Assembly: GCA_905203555.1 (NCBI GenBank)
Contig: CAJKWK010000012.1
Coordinates: 1-55,598, forward strand
Length of the DNA: 55,598 nt
Direction of reading: 5' to 3'
DNA from: an uncultured Lachnospiraceae bacterium
GTDB lineage: Bacteria; Bacillota; Clostridia; Lachnospirales; Lachnospiraceae
In this document: positions 8,426 to 15,336 of the stretch, piece after piece
Numbering within the stretch: the stretch's first letter is position 1
Layout of the letters: the number at the start of each line of letters is the position of its first letter
Program-made: the position numbers and the translations under genes
Notes under the pieces: model-generated
Told to the model about the DNA's origin: nothing
The model's database searches: none
The model's input: the letters and a program-made list of their open reading frames with translations, nothing else

Positions 8426-9754
8426 TTATATTTTTTCTTCACCATACATTGCAATTTTCACACAAAACTTTTTATGATCCATCTGATATGCAACATCTCC
8501 GTCATATCTTTCTACAATCCGTTTCACACTTTCTAATCCCAAGCCATGGTGTTCTGTTTCCTTCTTATGTGTAAGAAAATGTCCTCGCTCTATGACAGGC
8601 TTTCCTTTTATGCTATTTGATATTTCAAGAAATACTATCGACTGCTGGCAATGTATATTCACCTCAATCCAACGGTCATCTTCTACCTGTCCACATGCCT
8701 CAATCGCATTATCCAGAAGATTTCCAAATAAAGAACAGCTTTCTCTATCTGATAAAATCCATCGTTCTACAGTCTCTGTTTTGATATCCATCCGAATATT
8801 TTTCTCTTTCGCAATCCCTATCTTCTGATTTAAGACAATATCTGTGACTTGATTTCCTGTCCACACCTCTGTCTTTCCATTCTTCAATTCTTCACTGAGT
8901 TCATCCAGATACGTTCCAATTCCTTGTAGGTTTCCCTGCACCTGATATTCTTTTAATATCAACAGATGGTTTTTCATATCATGCAGCAGCTCCCGATTTC
9001 TCTGCTGACTGCTCATGAGTTCCTGATAATAGGAATGGAGCATCTGTTCCTTTTGATGTAAATATAAATTTTCCTGTCTTATCAGCCTTTCCTTTACAAA
9101 TAACCACGCAATAATCACAAATATAAATAAAATACACCCCAAAGACAATAGCCATATACTACCTTTATATTTTGATATTCCCAGTGCAATCATTTGCAAA
9201 CCAAACTGATATACATATAAGATAATACTGCCAATAAAAACTACTGCTATCAAAATTTTTCGAAAATCTCGAATCTCAATATCGCTTGTTTTTCTCCACT
9301 TTCTGATTTTCTCTACTATAATTGCAACAAGCAAACGCGTACAAAAAAAGAGTGCTATCTGCTGAAATGATGAATCAAAATAAATCTTTTCTCCAAATTC
9401 TTCTTCACACCATACAGTACTCAAAAAGGCTAAAATATAATCAATAACAGCGACCAGAACAAAATATGCAAATGCAATTTCAAACTTTAATACCAGTTGA
9501 TTTCTCTGAATCATCCATGAGCATAGCACAACTAATACAATTATTGTGTATGATGCCGGAAGTGAAAAAAACAATATGAAACGATTCCATCCCAGCAGTA
9601 TTCCCAAAAGGAATATAGACAAGTAAATCACCGCATAATTCCACTTTGTCAAATACTCCTTTTCCAACACTGTCTCATACATCAGACGATAACATAACCA
9701 GATTTCCCAGCAAGTTAATACAGACAGCAGAACTATATATACCGTATTCATCAT
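8426..9754 (-). CDS. AgrC-type GHKL sensor histidine kinase
   Basis: A membrane sensor kinase of about 440 aa. The N-terminal half contains roughly six transmembrane helices (residues 5-225). A coiled segment then leads to the phospho-acceptor region LLHDMKNHLLILKEYQ and a GHKL ATPase domain with SLFGNLLDNAIEAC (N box) and HHGLGLESVKRIVERYDGD (G box). This architecture is that of AgrC/ComD-like kinases, which usually sense secreted peptides. The start is taken at the ATG overlapping the response regulator stop (ATGA); a frame open to 9769 lies inside the upstream gene. With the adjacent LytTR regulator it probably controls the lanthipeptide genes, possibly sensing the product itself. No agrB or agrD is visible. 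Confidence 0.9.
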   Translation of the reverse strand: MMNTVYIVLLSVLTCWEIWLCYRLMYETVLEKEYLTKWNYAVIYLSIFLLGILLGWNRFILFFSLPASYTIIVLVVLCSWMIQRNQLVLKFEIAFAYFVLVAVIDYILAFLSTVWCEEEFGEKIYFDSSFQQIALFFCTRLLVAIIVEKIRKWRKTSDIEIRDFRKILIAVVFIGSIILYVYQFGLQMIALGISKYKGSIWLLSLGCILFIFVIIAWLFVKERLIRQENLYLHQKEQMLHSYYQELMSSQQRNRELLHDMKNHLLILKEYQVQGNLQGIGTYLDELSEELKNGKTEVWTGNQVTDIVLNQKIGIAKEKNIRMDIKTETVERWILSDRESCSLFGNLLDNAIEACGQVEDDRWIEVNIHCQQSIVFLEISNSIKGKPVIERGHFLTHKKETEHHGLGLESVKRIVERYDGDVAYQMDHKKFCVKIAMYGEEKI

Positions 9755-10467
9755 TCCAACTCTCTCCATCTATGATTCAATTCTTCTTTTACCTTTGCCC
9801 GTCTTGCCCTGCTGACTGCCAACTCAACCCCATTATCCATTCGAATTGTTGTTTTTCCGATTCCTGCAATATGCCTTATATTTGCAATATATCCACGCTC
9901 TATTGTCAGGAATCCACGTTCTATCACTTCCTTCTCAATCTCTCTGATATTGATACGTTCCCGATAGATTTCCTTTTCGGTCACATATTCTACATATTTT
10001 TCGCCCTTTGCTTTATATAGATAAATAATATCTGCATAATATATCTTCTGTTTCCGCTCTCCCGTACCAATCCAGCGAAACTGGTTTTTTTCCCTTTCCA
10101 ATCTGGTTGCCAACGTCTCTATGATCCCCGGGAGTCGTTCTTCCATATCGGATTTATCTATATATTGATAGGCGCTGATTCGATAACTTTCGTATGCATA
10201 TTCCGGGTGCGCAGTAAGAAAAATCAAATACATCTTCTCGTATTTTTCCCGAACTTTTCTTCCCAACTCCATTCCGCTCATTTCCGACATCTCAATATCT
10301 GTAATCAAAATATCTACTAACTTTTCTTCTATATATTTCCATAATTCAGATGGTGATGTACATATTTTTATATGAACATGACACCCTTCCGGTATTGCCG
10401 CCAGTACACACTGCCGTACTTTTTCACAAATACTTTTATCATCGTCAAGAATTGCAATCTCTGTCAT
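9751..10467 (-). CDS. LytTR-family response regulator (AgrA-like)
   Basis: A cytoplasmic response regulator of 238 aa. The receiver domain covers about residues 1-120, with the acidic pocket ILDDDKS, the phospho-acceptor Asp in ILITDIEMSEMSG, the Thr of FLTAHPEYAYES and the Lys of QYIDKSD. The C-terminal LytTR DNA-binding domain runs from about residue 140 to the end (YYADIIYLYKAKGEKYVEY, IERGYIANIRHI). The start chosen at 10467 follows GAGGGGAAAT. It overlaps the kinase gene downstream, forming a coupled pair. LytTR proteins bind pairs of 9-bp direct repeats; I could not point to a convincing pair upstream of this operon. Confidence 0.92.
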   Translation of the reverse strand: MTEIAILDDDKSICEKVRQCVLAAIPEGCHVHIKICTSPSELWKYIEEKLVDILITDIEMSEMSGMELGRKVREKYEKMYLIFLTAHPEYAYESYRISAYQYIDKSDMEERLPGIIETLATRLEREKNQFRWIGTGERKQKIYYADIIYLYKAKGEKYVEYVTEKEIYRERINIREIEKEVIERGFLTIERGYIANIRHIAGIGKTTIRMDNGVELAVSRARRAKVKEELNHRWRELE

Positions 10468-10561
10468 ATTTCCCCTCACTTAATCATATAATATTTATTT
10501 TTATTAACATCATAAAATAAAATCTCATCTTCTTTTATAAAAAGCCAAAATGTAGATTGCT

Positions 10562-10711
10562 TTATATATATCGAATATCCGCTGTAGCTTTATATTTTTC
10601 ATACAACCAGTCAATGCTATGTAACAATACCTCTTTCACTGATATCCCTTGGTTTCCCAAATTTCCTAAACTAAGTTGGATTGCTTTTATTTCTACTTGA
10701 TTATATACCAT
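10562..10711 (-). CDS. Small unidentified protein upstream of the LytTR regulator (49 aa)
   Basis: I do not recognise this short ORF. The start at 10711 is preceded by AAAGGATGG; the same frame extends to 10822 without a better site. The predicted peptide (MVYNQVEIKAIQLSLGNLGN, then a helical stretch ISVKEVLLHSIDWLYEKYK) is soluble, lacks Cys and does not look like a lanthipeptide or AgrD. It precedes the regulator genes by about 90 bases on the same strand and may be the first gene of that unit. Upstream, at 10799-10808, is the palindrome ACCAATTGGT. Confidence 0.45.
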   Translation of the reverse strand: MVYNQVEIKAIQLSLGNLGNQGISVKEVLLHSIDWLYEKYKATADIRYI

Positions 10712-10820
10712 TGTACTATACCATCCTTTCAAATTCATAGTACAACGTGGATTACTATTTGTAAATCCCATGCATATTAGTAAATATCCTTTTTTCATAC
10801 CAATTGGTAGAATATAACAC

Positions 10821-10864
10821 AAAACGACAGTTCACACACCCATTTGGACATGAACTGTCGTTTT
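10821..10864 (-). terminator. Terminator downstream of sigF
   Basis: A perfect 14-bp stem (AAAACGACAGTTCA with its complement) encloses a 16-base loop. On the minus strand it is followed by TTTTGTG-TTATATT. The plus strand also carries a T run, so it could act in both directions. It closes the sigF operon. Confidence 0.75.
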
Positions 10865-10919
10865 TTGTCTTTTAATTGCACACCGTATGTTCTATCTTTT
10901 ATTTTCTGCCTTTTATTCT

Positions 10920-11645
10920 CTACAGCACCGGTTCTGCCATCTTCCGCATTTTCTCCAAAATTCGCTTTTCCATACGGGACACCTGCACCTGCGAAGTTTT
11001 CAACATTTTCCCCACTTCAGTTTGTGTTCGTTCTGCAAAATATCGCAAATAAATGACCTCCCTTTCTTCCGCACTCAACGTTTCTAAAAGCTGCTGCAAC
11101 ACAAGAATATCCAATACTTTTTCCTCTCGTTTTTCTTCTTCCTCTATCTTGTCCACAAGCCGGATTTCCTGTCCTTCACTTTGATGGATTGGTTTGTAAA
11201 TGGATTCCACTTCACTCCCCGCCTCCATCGCCTCAACGATCTCTTCTTTTTCTACCTGTAGTTTCTCTGAAAGTTCCTCAATTGTCGGCTCTCTTCCATA
11301 TTGATTCATCAGCTCTTCTCTTGCCTGAAATATTTTATAGGACAGTTCTTTTAAGGAACGGCTTACTTTAATCATGCCGTCATCTCGAAGATATCGCTTG
11401 ATTTCCCCGCTGATCATCGGAATGGCATACGTGGAAAATTTTACATCGAAGGATAAATCAAATTTGTCAATTGCTTTCAACAGGCCGATACTGCCAATCT
11501 GAAACAAGTCTTCCGTATCTGTTCCGCGTCCGTAAAACCGTTTTACCACACACCAGATGAGCCCCACATTTTCTTCTACCAGTTGTTCTCTCGCTTTTTT
11601 ATCTCCATCGTGCGCCTGTCTGATCAAAGCGATTGTGTGGTCCAT
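10920..11645 (-). CDS. sigF: RNA polymerase sporulation sigma factor SigF
   Basis: Forespore-specific early sporulation sigma factor, 241 aa, normal length. Region 2 includes LVEENVGLIWCVVKRFYGRG, TEDLFQIGSIGLLKAIDKFD and the melting segment DVKFSTYAIPMISGEIKRYL. Region 4 carries the helix-turn-helix in ETLSAEEREVIYLRYFAERT and QTEVGKMLKTSQVQVSRME. It starts inside the end of spoIIAB (22-base overlap) and is third in the conserved spoIIAA-spoIIAB-sigF operon. In known systems SigF is held inactive by SpoIIAB and released by unphosphorylated SpoIIAA in the forespore. Confidence 0.96.
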   Translation of the reverse strand: MDHTIALIRQAHDGDKKAREQLVEENVGLIWCVVKRFYGRGTDTEDLFQIGSIGLLKAIDKFDLSFDVKFSTYAIPMISGEIKRYLRDDGMIKVSRSLKELSYKIFQAREELMNQYGREPTIEELSEKLQVEKEEIVEAMEAGSEVESIYKPIHQSEGQEIRLVDKIEEEEKREEKVLDILVLQQLLETLSAEEREVIYLRYFAERTQTEVGKMLKTSQVQVSRMEKRILEKMRKMAEPVL

Positions 11646-12079
11646 AGATCTCTTCCTTTTCCAATTCTTTTTTCCATTTTTACAATGGTTCCCTCGCCGG
11701 GAGAAGATTCCACTTCTACCTTATCCATAAATGCCTCCATAAATGCAAATCCCATCCCGGAGCGGTCCATTTCCGGTTTGGTCGTATACATTGGAAGAAG
11801 TGCCTGCTCCACATCTTCGATTCCGCATCCGCTGTCTTTTACCTGTACAGAAAACAGGTTTTCCTCAATCTTGCAGCGCACCGACACCTTATGATATGTA
11901 TCTTCATATCCATGAATAATCGCATTGGTCACAGCCTCTGAAACTGCTGTTTTTACATCTGATACCTCTTCCACCGTAGGATTTAACTGCGTCAGAAATG
12001 CAGCTACTGCCACACGCGCAAACCGTTCGTTCTCTGAACGACTGTCAAAAATCACTTCCATTTCGTTTGTATTCTTCAT
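11624..12079 (-). CDS. spoIIAB: Anti-sigma F factor SpoIIAB
   Basis: A serine kinase and anti-sigma factor of the GHKL superfamily, 151 aa. Visible motifs are the N box VSEAVTNAIIHGYED, the G1 box VKDSGCGIEDVEQAL and the G2 region DRSGMGFAFMEAFMDKV. In sporulating Firmicutes it binds SigF and phosphorylates SpoIIAA. It overlaps spoIIAA by 4 bases and sigF by 22, indicating tight translational coupling and controlled stoichiometry. Confidence 0.96.
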   Translation of the reverse strand: MKNTNEMEVIFDSRSENERFARVAVAAFLTQLNPTVEEVSDVKTAVSEAVTNAIIHGYEDTYHKVSVRCKIEENLFSVQVKDSGCGIEDVEQALLPMYTTKPEMDRSGMGFAFMEAFMDKVEVESSPGEGTIVKMEKRIGKGRDLWTTQSL

Positions 12080-12390
12080 TCTCTTTCCTCCTCATATATC
12101 TGCATAATTTTTGTCACGCCTGACAAAGTCAGCACTTTTTTCATTCTAGGATTGGCATGTACTGCCCACACTTCGCCTCCGATCAGGCGGATCAGGCGAT
12201 ACCGCCCCATAATCGCCCCGATTCCGGAGCTATCCATAAACTCCGTCTTTTCAAAATCAAAAATAACGTACTTGATATGATTTTTTTCAATTACCATATC
12301 TGCATTTTTCCGGATTTCCTCCGCCTGATGATGATCCACCTCTCTCGGCAGATAAATCGTCAGACAGTTTTCCTGTACCTGATACTTCAT
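12076..12390 (-). CDS. spoIIAA: Anti-sigma F factor antagonist SpoIIAA
   Basis: A STAS-domain protein of 104 aa. The phosphorylatable serine lies in FMDSSGIGAIMGRY, the hallmark of the family. Dephosphorylated SpoIIAA traps SpoIIAB and frees SigF. The start is preceded by AAGGAGGAACAAT. It is the first gene of the three-gene operon; such operons are usually transcribed from a sigma-H promoter, which I could not define with confidence here. Confidence 0.95.
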   Translation of the reverse strand: MKYQVQENCLTIYLPREVDHHQAEEIRKNADMVIEKNHIKYVIFDFEKTEFMDSSGIGAIMGRYRLIRLIGGEVWAVHANPRMKKVLTLSGVTKIMQIYEEERE

Positions 12391-12430
12391 ATTGTTCCTC
12401 CTTGTAATTGATTTGTTCCAAAAAAGCGAA

Positions 12431-12475
12431 AAAAGAGAAAGACAAATCCTTTTTTGGGATTTCTCCTTCTCTTTT
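12431..12475 (-). terminator. Terminator of the TPR-protein gene
   Basis: Arms 12431-12449 and 12456-12475 form an imperfect long stem around a T/A-rich loop. In minus-strand RNA it is followed by two U runs separated by CGC. It lies between the TPR gene stop and spoIIAA. Confidence 0.6.
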
Positions 12476-12505
12476 GTAAATTCCTTTTATTCTGTTTTCT
12501 ATTCT

Positions 12506-13861
12506 TTATTGTGCGGCGCCTTCTGTATTTGCATCCGCATTTGCCTGAGCAATCGCATCAAGATTTGTCTTAGCCTCTGCCGCGTACTCAGACCCGGCAA
12601 ACAACTTATTACATTTTGTAAAATATGTCGTTGCCGTTTCACTGTCTCCATTTCGCAGATAAGCCAGTCCCAGATTAAGCAGCGCTGCGCCGGATTCATA
12701 AGATTCATCCATCCGTACAACCTTTGACAAATAGTCAATTGCATACTCATAATTGGCTGCATTCAACGATTCCACACCGGCCTCATATCGAATCTGACAT
12801 GCTTCCGGAAAGACTGCCGCTGTCATCTCATCATATTTTGCCTGTCCCTTACTGCCCAAAGAATCCCTGCTAATATTCAGAAGTGTATCCGACAATGTTT
12901 CTGCCGCATAATCTTCTGTTTGAAATTCTTCGTAAGCCGTCATTAAATTCTCATAACTATCTGCTGTACTTGCAGCGGTCTGCGCAGCTGCCTCCGAATC
13001 CTCATTGGCGCTGCGATACTGATCCAATGTTCTTGTCTGAGCGCTAACCTGTGCCTCCAGCGCATTGATCCGCTCACTGGACTCGATCATCTGTTTATTG
13101 ATCTTATCGTTCCGCTTTTCCTCAGCGGCCGGAGCAATTAAAAACCAGACAACTGCCGCCCCGATCAGAATACCAATGATAATATTCAGTACCGTAAATT
13201 TTCCTGCCAAAAGTTTCAGTGCACTTTGTGCCGGCTGGATAATGGTTTCATTTCCAAGATTATATTCAACTGCATTCTTCGCCTGATTTTTTCCACCTTT
13301 ACGGTTCTTTTTTTCACGCACAGATGTCAGTTCATGGATATAACGCAGTGTCATTTCATTTGTCGTATCCAGTTTACGTGCAGTACGCAGCGCCTGCTGA
13401 GCTTTTGCATACTGTTCTGTATGCAGATAAAGCAGCGCTAATAACTGATATGCCTTTAAAAAAGCAGGATGCGATGCGATCACTTTTTTTAACTGGATAA
13501 TCGCCATATCCTCGCCATCCTGTTCGCAATATACAAGACACTGGTTATACATCTTGACTGCCTGATTGATTCTCTCTAATTCCTTTGCAGAATTCTGTAT
13601 ATTTTTAATATAATCATTTGCAATATTGTCTCTGGGGCGCAGATTCTTACTGATGATCCACTCTACCAGCGCCTCTGCCACTTCCCCTCTTCCATAATAC
13701 ACAAGTCCCAGAAGATTCCGCGCAGCAATATTTCCCCTGTTATATTGCAGACTGCGCCGAAGAGATGTAATCGCACCGGACATATCACGAATCTGAGCCT
13801 TCCTCAGACCATCATTGTACCAGTAATTGGACTGCGTGATGATTTTTTTCGTATAATCCAT
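12506..13861 (-). CDS. Tetratricopeptide-repeat membrane protein
   Basis: A 451-aa protein with TPR-like helices over about residues 10-180 (SLRRSLQYNRGNIAARNLLG, LLALLYLHTEQYAKAQQALR). A single transmembrane segment follows at about 222-243 (LNIIIGILIGAAVVWFLIA), then a coiled coil (INALEAQVSAQTRTLDQY) and a second TPR group at the C-terminus (LLNLGLAYLRNGDSETATTY). Cytoplasmic TPRs followed by extracytoplasmic TPRs suggest a scaffold across the membrane. The function is unknown; such proteins recur near sigF and folC in Lachnospiraceae. It probably forms an operon with the 43-aa gene and folC upstream and ends at the hairpin at 12431-12475. Confidence 0.8.
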   Translation of the reverse strand: MDYTKKIITQSNYWYNDGLRKAQIRDMSGAITSLRRSLQYNRGNIAARNLLGLVYYGRGEVAEALVEWIISKNLRPRDNIANDYIKNIQNSAKELERINQAVKMYNQCLVYCEQDGEDMAIIQLKKVIASHPAFLKAYQLLALLYLHTEQYAKAQQALRTARKLDTTNEMTLRYIHELTSVREKKNRKGGKNQAKNAVEYNLGNETIIQPAQSALKLLAGKFTVLNIIIGILIGAAVVWFLIAPAAEEKRNDKINKQMIESSERINALEAQVSAQTRTLDQYRSANEDSEAAAQTAASTADSYENLMTAYEEFQTEDYAAETLSDTLLNISRDSLGSKGQAKYDEMTAAVFPEACQIRYEAGVESLNAANYEYAIDYLSKVVRMDESYESGAALLNLGLAYLRNGDSETATTYFTKCNKLFAGSEYAAEAKTNLDAIAQANADANTEGAAQ

Positions 13862-13875
13862 TTACATCCACCTAC

Positions 13876-14007
13876 TTATTTTTGTTCCATCACCTGTTTC
13901 AAAAGATCTGTCATATCAGACAAATCCTCTTGATAAACAGCATCTTCTATATCTTCCACTTCCAGACTCGGCTTGAACTTTTTTAACTCTTCTTCATAAT
14001 CCAACAT
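13876..14007 (-). CDS. Small acidic protein between folC and the TPR gene (43 aa)
   Basis: A short ORF with a strong GGAGGATTCGTG site before the ATG at 14007. The peptide is highly acidic and helical (MLDYEEELKKFKPSLEVEDI, then EDAVYQEDLSDMTDLLKQVM). It lies 23 bases after folC and 14 bases before the TPR gene, so it is very probably part of the operon. I do not recognise a function. The close spacing and charge suggest a binding partner of the TPR protein; that is inference. Confidence 0.6.
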   Translation of the reverse strand: MLDYEEELKKFKPSLEVEDIEDAVYQEDLSDMTDLLKQVMEQK

Positions 14008-14029
14008 CACGAATCCTCCTTACTTACAG

Positions 14030-15322
14030 CTACTTTTCACGTTGTTCCATCAATTCCTTGATCATTCCTACCAGATATAAAGAACCCAGGCAATACACCC
14101 TTCTTCCATTCTGGTTGTTCATTATATACTTCCATGCATCTGCGAGTGTTTCCATCTCCAATACAGGTCTGTCCGTAAATCTGCGGAATGTTTCTGTCAG
14201 TGTTCCCCGGTCTTCCGCACGCTTGTCCTGAATCTGTGTTACCAGGTATAATTCTGCATCAACCTGCCTGCACAAATATGCAATCATCTGTTCATAATCC
14301 TTATCCTGTACTGCCGAAAACAGCAAGATCGTTCCCTGACCGGATGGATTCCTCTTCACGCTCTCTGCAAATCGCTCAACCGCACTGATATTGTGTGCTC
14401 CATCTATGTAAATATCCGGCTGCACTTCTTCCATACGCCCCTGCCAGATTACCTGTTCCAATGCTTCCTGCCATGCCCTTAGCTGTTTCTTTTCCGGAAA
14501 CAACAACCGCATTACTTCTAATGCCAGACAGGCATTTTCCGGCTGATAGATTCCGGTATTATGAAGTTTCCAGGTAACATCTTCATAATACGCACTCACA
14601 CAGGAAAATGCAATAGATTTATTCTGAATTCCCAGAATTTTGAACGCATTTTTCCCGATTTTTTTACACCGGTTTCCGAGATTTTTCGCAGTCTCTTCAA
14701 TCACACGATTGCTCTCTTCTGTGCCTTCTATATATACGACCGGCGTACCTTTTTTGATGATTCCGGCTTTCTCAGCGGCAATCTTCTCCAATGTATCTCC
14801 CAATAGTTCTGTATGGTCAAATCCAATCGACGTGATCACTGAACACACCGGCTTTTCCACAGAATTTGTCGCATCCAGTCGTCCGCCCAGTCCGGTTTCC
14901 AACACTGCGTATTCTACTTTTGCTTCTGCGAAAGCAGTCACCGCCATTCCGAATAAAAATTCAAAAAAGGTCGGATGTGGAAGATTTACTTCCTGCATCC
15001 GCCCTACTGCTGCCTGAACCTTTTCAAATACGGACAGAAACTGCTCATCCGAAAGCATCTCTCCATTCACAACAATCCGTTCGTTTATTCTTACCAGATG
15101 TGGAGATGTAAAAAGCCCTACGCTCTTTCCCTGCGCCCGGAGCATCGCATCCAGATATGCACATACAGAACCTTTTCCATTGGTTCCGGCCACATGAATC
15201 ACTTGAAACTGCTGTTCCGGATGCCCCAGATACTGCAAAAACAATCGGGTATGCTCTGGTTTATTTTTACTGGTAAATTTCGGAATGCTTAAAATATACT
15301 CGGTTGCTTCCTGATATGTCAT
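14030..15322 (-). CDS. folC: Bifunctional folylpolyglutamate synthase / dihydrofolate synthase
   Basis: A Mur-ligase-family enzyme of 430 aa, normal length, that adds glutamate to dihydropteroate or to folates using ATP. The ATP-binding loop is HVAGTNGKGSVCAYLDAMLR, followed by SVGLFTSPHLVRINERI. The central domain contains YAVLETGLGGRLDATN and TSIGFDHTELLGDTLEKIA with GIIKKGTPVV. The Mur C-terminal domain begins around YIDGAHNISAVERF. It lies 15 bases downstream of the LtaS-like gene and upstream of the small acidic gene. The start at 15322 is preceded by GGAGAG. Confidence 0.95.
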   Translation of the reverse strand: MTYQEATEYILSIPKFTSKNKPEHTRLFLQYLGHPEQQFQVIHVAGTNGKGSVCAYLDAMLRAQGKSVGLFTSPHLVRINERIVVNGEMLSDEQFLSVFEKVQAAVGRMQEVNLPHPTFFEFLFGMAVTAFAEAKVEYAVLETGLGGRLDATNSVEKPVCSVITSIGFDHTELLGDTLEKIAAEKAGIIKKGTPVVYIEGTEESNRVIEETAKNLGNRCKKIGKNAFKILGIQNKSIAFSCVSAYYEDVTWKLHNTGIYQPENACLALEVMRLLFPEKKQLRAWQEALEQVIWQGRMEEVQPDIYIDGAHNISAVERFAESVKRNPSGQGTILLFSAVQDKDYEQMIAYLCRQVDAELYLVTQIQDKRAEDRGTLTETFRRFTDRPVLEMETLADAWKYIMNNQNGRRVYCLGSLYLVGMIKELMEQREK

Positions 15323-15336
15323 AACTCTCCTGTCTA

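Noticed and set aside
8426..10467. An agr quorum-sensing locus
   Set aside because: Kinase and regulator are AgrC/AgrA-like, but no AgrB protease or AgrD-like peptide was found nearby; control of the lan genes is the better reading.
10468..10561. Promoter and LytTR direct repeats in front of the response regulator
   Set aside because: Several A/T-rich hexamers resemble a -10 box, but no acceptable -35 or repeated 9-mer pair could be defined.
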